A stretch of DNA of 64,000 nucleotides from Cloacibacillus porcorum. Lineage in GTDB: Bacteria; Synergistota; Synergistia; Synergistales; Synergistaceae. The position numbers and the translations under genes were made by a program. Position 1 is the first letter of the stretch. Each line of letters begins with the position of its first letter. This document shows positions 16,102 through 23,867 of the stretch, piece by piece. A model generated the notes under the pieces. It made no database searches and was not told the origin of the DNA. It saw only the letters and a program-made list of their open reading frames with translations. The stretch covers positions 761,501 to 825,500 of the forward strand of contig NZ_CP016757.1 in NCBI RefSeq assembly GCF_001701045.1, read 5' to 3'.

Positions 16102-17469
16102 TTGGAGAGATTCGACGTCATTGTAATAGGTTTCGGTAATGGCGGCAAGTTTCTTGCCGGCTCTCTAGCGGCTCAGGGGCAGCGGGTCGCGTTCGTGGAG
16201 AAGTCGGATATGATGTATGGAGGGACCTGTCCCAATGTGGGCTGCGTACCGACAAAGTTCCTCGTCAACAGGGCGGAGATGGTGCGGATAAAGGGTTTTA
16301 CCAGCTTTGAAGAAAAGGCGGCCTTTTACGGGCAGTCCATCCGCGATAAAAAGGAACTGCGTAAGAGAATTCTAAGTAAGTTGTTTAATATCTTTGGCGG
16401 TAATCCGAATATCACGCTCTACACAGGCACGGCGAAGTTCGTCTCGCCGAAGGAGATAGAGGTCAGCGGCAAAGACTTTACCGCCGCAATCACCGCAGAT
16501 AAGATTATTATAGATACCGGCTCTGCGCCGTTCGTCCCGTCCATCGAAGGACTTAAAGAATGCCGGTGCGCCTATGTCAGCGAGGGCATGCTCGATCTGG
16601 AGCGGCTGCCGAAGCGGCTGGTGGTGATCGGCGGGGGGAATATCGGCCTTGAATTCGCCTCGTTCTACCGTCAGTTCGGTTCGGAGGTAACCGTGCTCCA
16701 GGATCTGCCGGCGTTTTTCCCGAACGAGGATGACGACGTCGCGGCGGTAGTAAAGGAAACTATGGAAGCTCAAGGAATCGAACTTATTGCCGGTGTGAAT
16801 GTGCTCTCGGTAAAGGACGAAGGCGAGGGCGCGGCTGTTAAATATATCGTCGGTGGGGATGAAAAAGAGGTTAAATGCGACGCGGTGCTCGTATCGACGG
16901 GGCGCGTACCCAATACGCGCGAGCTGAACCTTGGAGCGGCGGGCGTGGAGACGACTTCGCGCGGCACGATTGCCGTCGACGAAAGGATGCGCACGACGGT
17001 GTCCGGGATATGGGCCATTGGAGATGTCGCGGGCAGCCCGCAGTTCACCTATATCTCGCTTGACGACGCGCGCATCGTAATGAACGATCTCAATGGCGGC
17101 GGCAGAACGAGCGCGGGGCGCAACGTTCCCTACAGCGTATTCCTCACCCCGCCGCTCTCCCGCGTCGGCCTCACGGAAAAGGCGGCGCTGGCAGAGGGAT
17201 ATAAGATAAAGACCGCCGTGATCCCCGTGACGGGGCTGCCGCGGTCACACGTCCTTGGCAAGTATACGGGGATGCTGAAGGCCGTCGTCGACGCTGATAG
17301 CGGGCTGATCCTCGGAGCTGCCCTCTACTGTGAGGAATCGCACGAGATGATAAATATAGTAGCGCTGGCGATGAATGCAAAGCTCCCCTATACGGTGCTG
17401 CGCGATATGATCATTACGCATCCTGTAATGAGCGAAGCGCTTAATGATCTTTTTGCCGCGGTAAAATAA
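16102..17469 (+). CDS. rclA: RclA-like FAD/NAD(P) disulfide oxidoreductase
   Basis: This 455-residue class I flavoprotein has the FAD-binding GFGNGG (residues 10-15), the redox pair Cys43/Cys48 in GGTCPNVGCVPTK, a second nucleotide-binding GGGNIGLEF near 175, and a C-terminal dimerisation domain with SHEMINIV and THPVMSEALNDLF. The stretch NVPYSVFLTPPLSRVGLTE matches E. coli RclA almost word for word, more than it matches dihydrolipoamide or mercuric reductases. RclA reduces Cu(II) and protects against hypochlorous acid, a host-inflammation oxidant. The start is TTG 16102, with GGAGGT eight bases upstream. It is monocistronic, under a promoter with a palindromic operator. Confidence 0.85.
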   Translation: MERFDVIVIGFGNGGKFLAGSLAAQGQRVAFVEKSDMMYGGTCPNVGCVPTKFLVNRAEMVRIKGFTSFEEKAAFYGQSIRDKKELRKRILSKLFNIFGGNPNITLYTGTAKFVSPKEIEVSGKDFTAAITADKIIIDTGSAPFVPSIEGLKECRCAYVSEGMLDLERLPKRLVVIGGGNIGLEFASFYRQFGSEVTVLQDLPAFFPNEDDDVAAVVKETMEAQGIELIAGVNVLSVKDEGEGAAVKYIVGGDEKEVKCDAVLVSTGRVPNTRELNLGAAGVETTSRGTIAVDERMRTTVSGIWAIGDVAGSPQFTYISLDDARIVMNDLNGGGRTSAGRNVPYSVFLTPPLSRVGLTEKAALAEGYKIKTAVIPVTGLPRSHVLGKYTGMLKAVVDADSGLILGAALYCEESHEMINIVALAMNAKLPYTVLRDMIITHPVMSEALNDLFAAVK

Positions 17470-17574
17470 ATCACCGGAAATCGGCGTTTATAGGTACGGC
17501 TTGTGTCATAAAATAATAGCTCCGAATCTGAGGCTGCCGAAAAAGACCAATAGATAAGAACTGACTAATTTAGA

Positions 17575-17620
17575 GCACCGAGGCGGAAATTTTTCTTTCG
17601 CTTCGGTGTTCGTCTTGTAT
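17575..17620 (+). terminator. Terminator after the RclA-like gene
   Basis: CACCGAGGCG and CGCTTCGGTG pair with one G-T wobble around an A/T-rich loop, followed by TTCGTCTTGTATTTTT. It lies about 105 bases after the stop. Confidence 0.6.
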
Positions 17621-18184
17621 TTTTATACGGCATCTTAATTTCGTTGGTCATCTGTGTAAAAGGTGTGGAATACTTTCTCTAAAATCTTGCTCTGCTCATA
17701 ATCATCCTGAGGCGGCGAATTTTTCGGTATGCGATAGCTGGAAGGATATATCAGCAATATTATCAATGTATCTCCTATCGTAATTTCGTATAAATCTACT
17801 TTTCCTTATTAAAAACATATGTCTCTCAGTTATTATAAAAAATAGGCCAATTTGCTGCGATATGTTTATTATGAAGAAATATTAAGCGTAAGGCTTTTCT
17901 TATAGTGAAAATTATTGAATTTGCCTGGTCTATAAGCAAAATATATTATATGCATATTCTCATCAAGGAGGGCGAAAGGTGGTGGTGTTATGTGGATCTT
18001 GCTTAGTGTATGCCGCGGAATATTGTGGCAGGTGCTCGTTTTTTGAACCTGTATGCTGAATGCCCTGTCGTCTTTGCCGGTACGAAGCAGCGTATGGCGT
18101 AAGGGTCGTAACTGCGGTGCGTAGATTTTGTAAGTCACGATTACTTTCATATAATCCTCGTTAAGATAAGAAAGAAGAAAAAAG
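17621..18184. other. Intergenic stretch without a supported gene
   Basis: About 560 bases, AT-rich. Only short frames are present on either strand, none with a good ribosome-binding site or recognisable product. It must hold the promoter for the chaperone-adhesin pair, but I could not pick one out with confidence. Confidence 0.5.
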
Positions 18185-18664
18185 ATGTATATAGTAAAAA
18201 ACATCCAGCGAATTATCTTCGTTATGTTGCTCTGTGGAATGTTGCTTGCCTCTATTCCCGCCCGCGCGGCGGAGGTAGCTGTGGTAGATATTGTAAGGGT
18301 GATAGATGCAAGTTCTCCCGGTAAAGCGGGGCAGGAATATATTGATAAAGTTAGGGCTGAACTGGATGCCGAATTGAGCAGCTATGTAAAGGGGCTTGGA
18401 AACTCTAAAGAGGCTGCCTCTCTTACCGAGCAGAAGCGCTTGGAGCTTGCGAGACGTTTCGATCAGGAGTTCTTTTATGTTCTGAATATTTTGATGAAAA
18501 ATCTGAAAGAGGTTGCGCATGGCTGGCTGAACAATAATAAGCGCGGCGCAAAGGTGATTGTAGCCGGAGGTTCGGTGCTGGCCGTATCTTCCGGTGTCGA
18601 TGTAAGTGAAGATATATTGCGCCTCTTTAATGAAGTTAAGGTTGATTTTACGAAAGGAAGATAA
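18185..18664 (+). CDS. Skp/OmpH-like periplasmic chaperone
   Basis: This 159-residue protein has a signal peptide (about residues 1-28, cleavage after PARA) and then VAVVDIVRVIDASSPGKAGQEYI, the start of the OmpH/Skp domain, followed by a shorter helical arm than in E. coli Skp and a return strand (AKVIVAGGSVLAVSSGVDVSEDI). Skp proteins hold unfolded outer-membrane proteins in the periplasm. The gene ends 11 bases before a trimeric autotransporter gene, so it is probably a dedicated chaperone for that adhesin. A ribosome-binding site is weak (AAGAAAGAAG). Confidence 0.75.
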   Translation: MYIVKNIQRIIFVMLLCGMLLASIPARAAEVAVVDIVRVIDASSPGKAGQEYIDKVRAELDAELSSYVKGLGNSKEAASLTEQKRLELARRFDQEFFYVLNILMKNLKEVAHGWLNNNKRGAKVIVAGGSVLAVSSGVDVSEDILRLFNEVKVDFTKGR

Positions 18665-18675
18665 AGATAGCTGAT

Positions 18676-20559
18676 ATGGATGTCAGGGATAAAAAATCGA
18701 TATCGTCTGCAGTAAAACGTGTTACGGTATGTTTTATAACCGCCGCGCTTTTTGCTTCCGCTTTTTTCAGTGAGTCTATGGCTGCTGCATATAGCTATAG
18801 CGCTGGTGGAGGCGTTGCTTCGGGGGCGTCTTCTATAGCTATAGGAGATAATAATCCGAAAGATACTACAAAAGCAAGTGGTAGTCAGTCTGTTGCTATT
18901 GGTGTAAATTGTGCTGCAGTGGGCAGATTCTCAACTGCTGTTGGTGGGTTCTCCGATGCAGCATCCGGCGAGTTTGCAACTGCGATTGGCTATCGTGCTG
19001 ATGTTGCTGGTGACTATGGTTTGGCTATTGGAAGTAAATCAGTTGTTACTGTGGGCTATGGTGTAGCTATTGGAGGTAAATCAGTTGCAAACAGGAAAAC
19101 GACGGGGATGTATATCCCTCTTTTGACGAAAGCTAGCGCTGATAATAGAGAGATGATTGGTAATACGGTAAAGGGAACGTATGGCGTTGTCTCTGTCGGC
19201 AATGATGAGAATACGCGACAGATTACCGGTGTGGCGGCGGGAGTAAAGGATACTGATGCCGTAAACGTGGCGCAGCTGAAGGCATTGCGCGATGCGGTAG
19301 ATAGTATGCTTGTCCTGACGTACGAGGCGAACTCACAGAACAGACTGTCGCTGAAAGACGCGGGAACGGGAGTGCGTATCTCAAATGTGGCGGACGGAGT
19401 GGACGATAACGACGCGGTCAACTACGGCCAGCTGAGCGCGGTGAGCGGCGACCTGTCGCTCCTGGACGCCCGTGTGGCCTCGCAGGACAGAAATCTCGCT
19501 GCCCTGCAGTCGTCGGACGGCCTCTCTGTAAAATATGACGATCAGGGCAAGAACGTCGTAACTCTGAACAAAAGAGCGGACGGTACTCTTGGTGACGCGG
19601 TACGGCTTACCAACGTTGCGGATGGCAAAGTATCGCAGGACAGCACGGATGCGGTAACCGGCAGGCAGCTGTGGTCATTGGGCGACTCGATGGCAAAGGC
19701 GCTTGGCGGTACCTTTAAGATTACGCCGGACGGCAAAATTGACGGCTCGTTCGTTGACGGCAAAGGAGAGAAAACGGGTAGCCTTCAGAATATGCTCAAA
19801 GAGGTATCCGAGAATGCGTCAAACAGCGATAACTGGACTCTGTCCGTTAACGGCAAAGAAGAAAAAATCGGCGGCGGCAAGCTGGCGATCGCCGACGGCA
19901 GCAACCTGGATATTAGACGTGGCACCGATGGCACATATACATTCAACGTCAGCGAGACGCCGGAATTCAGAAGCGTAAAAGTTGGGAACATCAATATCCG
20001 TGAAGAGGGTATCAACATGGGCGGCAACTCGATAACTGGTCTGGCAAACGGCGGCGTCTATCGTGGAAGCACGGATGCCGTAAACGGCGACCAGCTATGG
20101 AACGCATACCGGCGTATCAGCGACCTTGACGGAGATATCCAGGCGGTTGGCGCGCACGCGGCGGCGATCAGTGCGCTGCACCCCGTTCCCTACAACCCCT
20201 ATGAACCTACCACAATCTCTGCTGGGATTGGGTTCTATCGCAATGAACAGTCTATTGCGGTAGGCGTATTCCACTATGTGCGTGAAAATGTTCTAGTCAA
20301 CGCCGGAGTCTCGCTGAATACGAGCGGCAGAGATCCGATGGCGCGTGCTGGAATCAGCTTTGCGGTAGGCGCTGGCAGCAAAAAGAAGCGTCCGGTACTT
20401 GCGCGTGATATGGTTGAGATGCAAAGGGTAATGTCAGCTATGCAGGAAAAACTTGAAGAGATCCAAAAGGAAAATGCGGAGATTCAAAAGGAAAATGAAA
20501 AAAATAAGGAGGTGATAAGAGAACTCAAGAAAGCCCTAGTTGTAGAAGAAGAGATGTAG
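18676..20559 (+). CDS. YadA-type trimeric autotransporter adhesin with C-terminal coiled-coil tail
   Basis: The 627-residue protein has a long signal peptide (about residues 1-37), a YadA-like head of SxAIG repeats (about 50-140), neck/stalk motifs of the TDAVN-x-x-QL type (near 195, 235, 318 and 460), and a four-strand YadA anchor (about 510-567). The anchor is unusually followed by about 60 charged residues predicted as coiled coil (MQEKLEEIQKENAEIQKENE). In most family members the anchor is the C-terminus. The tail would lie in the periplasm if the barrel inserts normally. The gene is cotranscribed with the Skp-like gene and followed by a strong hairpin. Confidence 0.88.
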   Translation: MDVRDKKSISSAVKRVTVCFITAALFASAFFSESMAAAYSYSAGGGVASGASSIAIGDNNPKDTTKASGSQSVAIGVNCAAVGRFSTAVGGFSDAASGEFATAIGYRADVAGDYGLAIGSKSVVTVGYGVAIGGKSVANRKTTGMYIPLLTKASADNREMIGNTVKGTYGVVSVGNDENTRQITGVAAGVKDTDAVNVAQLKALRDAVDSMLVLTYEANSQNRLSLKDAGTGVRISNVADGVDDNDAVNYGQLSAVSGDLSLLDARVASQDRNLAALQSSDGLSVKYDDQGKNVVTLNKRADGTLGDAVRLTNVADGKVSQDSTDAVTGRQLWSLGDSMAKALGGTFKITPDGKIDGSFVDGKGEKTGSLQNMLKEVSENASNSDNWTLSVNGKEEKIGGGKLAIADGSNLDIRRGTDGTYTFNVSETPEFRSVKVGNINIREEGINMGGNSITGLANGGVYRGSTDAVNGDQLWNAYRRISDLDGDIQAVGAHAAAISALHPVPYNPYEPTTISAGIGFYRNEQSIAVGVFHYVRENVLVNAGVSLNTSGRDPMARAGISFAVGAGSKKKRPVLARDMVEMQRVMSAMQEKLEEIQKENAEIQKENEKNKEVIRELKKALVVEEEM

Positions 20560-20588
20560 CCTCTGTAATGTAACCTCCATTTTGTACA

Positions 20589-20636
20589 ACGGCGATGGGA
20601 GGGCCGCCCTGCGGGTCCTCCCATCGCCGTTATTGT
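20589..20636 (+). terminator. Terminator after the adhesin gene
   Basis: A perfect 14-base inverted repeat (20589-20602 and 20617-20630, core GGCGATGGGAGG) with a GC-rich loop, followed by TATTGTCT. The T-run is weak but the stem is very strong. Confidence 0.75.
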
Positions 20637-20679
20637 CTATGATACTATAAGGTACGCCTGGTACAGGCGCTATCTGTAC

Positions 20680-21402
20680 TTACAATTCTGCCTCAGCTAC
20701 TCGTTCTATTATAAAATAATTAGTACGTTTGATATTTTTTACCTCTCGTGGAGTGACTTGCAGGAGGCCTCTGAGATTATTATCTTCCGTCATCTTGTGG
20801 TTGGCGATAATAGCCTTTACACCGATAGGTTGATTTGAGGCCCGCACGGTGAATATTTGACCTACTAAAAAGGTCTGGTATTTTAGCATCGATTGGAACA
20901 CCATCGTGACCGTGTCTAGCGCGAATGTTGAGTTTTCAAAAATCAAACGCGTATAAAACGGATTTGTCTGTATATGGCCGCTATATATTTGGGCGCAACG
21001 GCAATTATCGCCCACCGATACGGTATTTAAATAAAGCGTGGCATTCCTGTTGGGATAATCCATCTCAATCATACTGCGGCGGATGCACTTGTATTCGCCG
21101 TCATAATAGTAAAGGTAGAGCAGTGGACAGGAAAATATATCATGGCTGCACGGCGTTCGCTCTGATTCTTCCTGTCGCCGCTCTTCGTTGAAAGGCAGGG
21201 TGATTAGACTGAATATCGATATTCTGAACGCCCTCGCTATTTCGAATAGGGTTTCGATATCAAGTACGATCTCTCCGTTTTCATACTTGGAGAGTGTGGA
21301 CTTGCTCCGATGGACGATATTTCCCAGGTCCTCCAGCGTATAATTTCGGTCTTTCCTGATCTCTCTGATTCTTTTCCCGATAGCGGCACTAACATGTGTC
21401 AT
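20680..21402 (-). CDS. XRE-family helix-turn-helix regulator
   Basis: This 240-residue protein has an N-terminal HTH_3 domain (about residues 8-62: IGKRIREIRKDRNYTLEDLG, then SKSTLSKYENGEIVLDIETL). The C-terminal 170 residues contain a Cys-containing, beta-rich region (CPLLYLYYYDGEYKCIRRS) that could sense a ligand; I do not recognise it. The frame is open 50 codons further up, but the ATG at 21402 starts right before the HTH and has a GAGG site. It faces the adhesin operon and ends about 50 bases past the adhesin terminator, so it could control adhesin expression; that is only a neighbourhood argument. Confidence 0.75.
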   Translation of the reverse strand: MTHVSAAIGKRIREIRKDRNYTLEDLGNIVHRSKSTLSKYENGEIVLDIETLFEIARAFRISIFSLITLPFNEERRQEESERTPCSHDIFSCPLLYLYYYDGEYKCIRRSMIEMDYPNRNATLYLNTVSVGDNCRCAQIYSGHIQTNPFYTRLIFENSTFALDTVTMVFQSMLKYQTFLVGQIFTVRASNQPIGVKAIIANHKMTEDNNLRGLLQVTPREVKNIKRTNYFIIERVAEAEL

Positions 21403-21971
21403 AAGAAAATCAACCTCGTTGATACCTATAGTCAAAAATAGCATATTTATACGCTTCTGCGTTTTTTGCTTTATTGTGTTTTTCTGTACTTTTTTAGTCC
21501 AGTTTAAGTTTATATCTATAATCACCGGATTAGCCGTTGAATACATAGGCAATAAAGATAATTGTCATATTAATAATAAGTCATATTATGTAACATTATA
21601 CCATAAAATCCACTATTACAGAATGGAGGCAATACTGTTTACGGAGATAGCGACTACTATATTAGGCGCATATTATGTGCTAAAGGTATATGATATGTTA
21701 TATTTTTGTATCATATAAATCAAAAAAATAATTAGTTATTGCCGTTAAGATTCATAAAAGAAAACGGTGCCGCTAATAGGTGTATAAAATCTCTTTGTAA
21801 GAAACAACTTGTTTTATAAGTTGATTAATAAGAAATATACCGCGTTTGCCGCTATGAGCGGGACGCTATATAAATATGGCGAAGAACGAGGTGTTGTACC
21901 GCCTGGATTTTAGGAAGGCGGTGTCAACGGCGCGGTATTAATTTTGCTAATGAGCAAGAGAGGTGATTGCT
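21403..21971. other. Divergent AT-rich intergenic region
   Basis: About 570 bases between the XRE regulator and the zinc-ribbon gene. It contains a small hairpin (ACCGCCT/AGGCGGT, 21899-21923). Short frames are present but none is supported by a ribosome-binding site with recognisable protein. Confidence 0.5.
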
Positions 21972-22226
21972 ATGGTTTTGACAAAGTGCCTGAAATGCGG
22001 CAAGGACTTGCCTGCTGGGGCAAAGTCATGCCCTGACTGTGACGGGCCGGCTCCGGAGGAGTTGACGCCCCGCCCAGAATGTCCGATGGTGAAAGGCGTT
22101 GGCGCGGAAAAATGGAGCTATCGGAAGATGGCGGGTAAGGTCGTCTTCATTGTTCTAATTGTCATTGGAGTCTTACTGCTCTTTGCGTTGGCTGGGGCTC
22201 TTGTCCTCTTTCTGACAATTGCGTAA
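21972..22226 (+). CDS. Small zinc-ribbon membrane protein
   Basis: This 84-residue protein has an N-terminal zinc ribbon (CLKCGKDLPAGAKSCPDC, residues 6-23), a short linker, and one strongly hydrophobic transmembrane helix (about residues 58-82) ending the protein. ATG 21972 has an AGAGAGGTG site. Such zinc_ribbon-TM proteins are common in anaerobes and generally of unknown function. It has its own terminator. Confidence 0.7.
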   Translation: MVLTKCLKCGKDLPAGAKSCPDCDGPAPEELTPRPECPMVKGVGAEKWSYRKMAGKVVFIVLIVIGVLLLFALAGALVLFLTIA

Positions 22227-22247
22227 TGATGTAGTATCTTGTCTTGT

Positions 22248-22300
22248 CCCGTCAAAGATGGCCGCAGGTATTTATATGTGGCATCTTTGGCGGGGCTTTT
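22248..22300 (+). terminator. Terminator after the zinc-ribbon gene
   Basis: CCCGTCAAAGATG (22248-22260) pairs with CATCTTTGGCGGG (22282-22294) with one wobble, then GCTTTT. Confidence 0.75.
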
Positions 22301-22343
22301 CTGTATATTATGGCAGACTATTTAACTATTTAGTTGAGGCTGA

Positions 22344-22403
22344 GTATGCGGACAATTATTGGGACTAGGCGGCTATGCCTAGTCCCAATAATTGTCCGCA
22401 TAC
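22344..22403. repeat. Perfect 27-bp inverted repeat, six-base loop
   Basis: Arms 22344-22370 and 22377-22403 are exact complements (core GGACAATTATTGGGACTAGG). The T-run that would mark an ordinary terminator is missing on both sides. It lies between the zinc-ribbon terminator and a small secreted-protein gene. Confidence 0.9.
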
Positions 22404-22491
22404 CCGGCATGAAGCACTATGTCATAATATGCCGAATTGCCAATTTCCGTTATAATAGCAGGACGAAATTTCTAATGTGGAGGATAGACAA

Positions 22492-22854
22492 ATGAAAAAA
22501 CTTACAGCCGCGCTGCTTATAATACTCTGTTTCGCTACCGTCTCTTTTGCCGCCTTCGGCAAAAAGGGAGTGATACCGGAGGGCGACCCGATCACCTATA
22601 AGGGGCTCAAGGTGACGGAGAATGGCGTGAGCATAATACTGATGAATAGAGGCGACAAACCGGTGGTATTTAACGCCGCGCTCGTCTTTCTCAACAACCG
22701 GCGTCAGGAGATCGGTGACGTGTATATAGAAAAGACGACGATCGAGCCTGGCGGCGAGGCGGTCTTCAAGGATCTCTTCCTCAAGGGGGATTATAAGGCC
22801 TGCCGTAAGGCGGAGTCGCTTCGCTGGACGATATACGAACTGGAATTGAAATAG
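22492..22854 (+). CDS. Small secreted protein of unknown function
   Basis: This 120-residue protein has a clear signal peptide (about residues 1-21, cleavage after SFA). The mature part, about 100 residues, looks like a single beta-sandwich (GLKVTENGVSIILMNRGDKPVVFNAALVFL, then EKTTIEPGGEAVFKDLFL), resembling domains that mimic FxLYD or immunoglobulin-like folds. ATG 22492 has a GGAGG site eight bases upstream, and a TATAAT is present at 22451-22456. Monocistronic. Function unknown. Confidence 0.75.
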   Translation: MKKLTAALLIILCFATVSFAAFGKKGVIPEGDPITYKGLKVTENGVSIILMNRGDKPVVFNAALVFLNNRRQEIGDVYIEKTTIEPGGEAVFKDLFLKGDYKACRKAESLRWTIYELELK

Positions 22855-22860
22855 CTTTTT

Positions 22861-22900
22861 GCCCCCACGCCGCCGCTTGCGCGTGGGGGCGTTCTGTTCT
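22861..22900 (+). terminator. Terminator after the small secreted-protein gene
   Basis: GCCCCCACGC (22861-22870) pairs with GCGTGGGGGC (22881-22890), followed by GTTCTGTTCTTTT. Confidence 0.85.
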
Positions 22901-22932
22901 TTTCGTTACTTCGGATAACTTTTAAAAATTTC

Positions 22933-22961
22933 TTGACAAATGAAAACTTAGAGTGTACTCT
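22933..22961 (+). promoter_or_regulatory. Promoter of the kdsB-kdnB-kdnA operon
   Basis: TTGACA (22933-22938), 17-base spacer, TACTCT (22956-22961). The first gene starts 86 bases downstream, leaving a leader of moderate length. Confidence 0.6.
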
Positions 22962-23047
22962 TAGCCTCTAACCAAAATTTGGCAGCCGAGAAAGCCGTTA
23001 ATGACGGCCATACACTGCATAGGCTGCCGGTGAAGGAGGTTAGAGGG

Positions 23048-23770
23048 ATGAAGACCCTTGCAGTGATTCCAGCCAGATATTCCAGTACCAGGCTTCCCGG
23101 CAAGCCAATGATCGAGATTGCCGGCGTTCCTCTCGTTATCCGCGTATTGAATAATGTCTCGGCCTGCGCATCTGTCGACAGGGTGGTCGTCGCCACCGAC
23201 GACGAACGCATTGCCGCGCTGGTCTCGCGCCACGGCGGCGAGGCGGTGATGACGCCGCCGGAGCTTCCGAGCGGCGGCGACCGTGTCGCCTATGTCGCGC
23301 GCGAGATCCCCTCGGACTATGTCCTCAATGTTCAGGTAGACGACCCGCTGGTGGGCGCCGATATGATCGACCCTCTCGTTGCGGCTCTCGACGGAGACCC
23401 CTCTGTGATGCTCGCGCTGCTTGTGAAGCGGATCGAGGATATGGAGGAGGTCCGCGCGAACAATATCGTCAAGGCCGTCTTTGACGGCGGCGGACGTGCG
23501 CTCTATTTCAGCCGTTCGCCGATACCGTACCCGCGCGCCGAGGGCGGCGTGTGGTATAAGCATATCGGCCCTTACGGATGGCGCCGCGGTTTTCTGCTTG
23601 ACTTCGCGGCCTCCGAGCAGACTCCGCTTGAAAAGACGGAGAGCCTTGAGATGCTGCGGGTGATAGAGCAGGGCCACGCGATCAAGTGCGTGACGGCCGC
23701 CCGTGACACGATCGAGATAGACACCCCTGAAGACCTGCTGAAGATAGAAAAATATTTCTCCGGCCTGTGA
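23048..23770 (+). CDS. kdsB: CMP-Kdo (or CMP-8-amino-Kdo) synthetase
   Basis: This 240-residue protein matches KdsB over its length: IPARYSSTRLPGKPM at the nucleotide-binding start, VQVDDPL for the metal-binding acidic pair, SRSPIPYPR, KHIGPYGWRR and PLEKTESLEMLRV. KdsB couples CTP to Kdo for transfer to lipid A. ATG 23048 is used, with AAGGAGG about nine bases upstream; a longer frame to 22979 is open but starts before that site. The next two genes make 8-amino-Kdo in other bacteria, so this copy may be specific for the amino sugar, as in Shewanella. The LQGDEP motif of E. coli is VQVDDP here, a possible sign of altered specificity. Confidence 0.85.
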   Translation: MKTLAVIPARYSSTRLPGKPMIEIAGVPLVIRVLNNVSACASVDRVVVATDDERIAALVSRHGGEAVMTPPELPSGGDRVAYVAREIPSDYVLNVQVDDPLVGADMIDPLVAALDGDPSVMLALLVKRIEDMEEVRANNIVKAVFDGGGRALYFSRSPIPYPRAEGGVWYKHIGPYGWRRGFLLDFAASEQTPLEKTESLEMLRVIEQGHAIKCVTAARDTIEIDTPEDLLKIEKYFSGL

Positions 23771-23867
23771 TTCTCCGCGTCGGCGCGGCGGATGTGACAA
23801 GCAGAGAGGGGCTTTGCCCCCCTTCGGATGTTGGCCTGTTGATTTTTATAAGAGGAGAGATATTACA

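Noticed and set aside
17869-18204. 111-codon minus-strand frame
   Set aside because: Low-complexity, no site, overlaps the chaperone start; composition is like noncoding DNA.
21419-21718. 99-codon plus-strand frame opposite the XRE regulator
   Set aside because: AT-rich, no site, partly antisense to the leader of the regulator.
23800-23830. Small GGGG/CCCC hairpin between kdsB and kdnB as a terminator
   Set aside because: Four-base stem without T-run; the three genes clearly form one unit.
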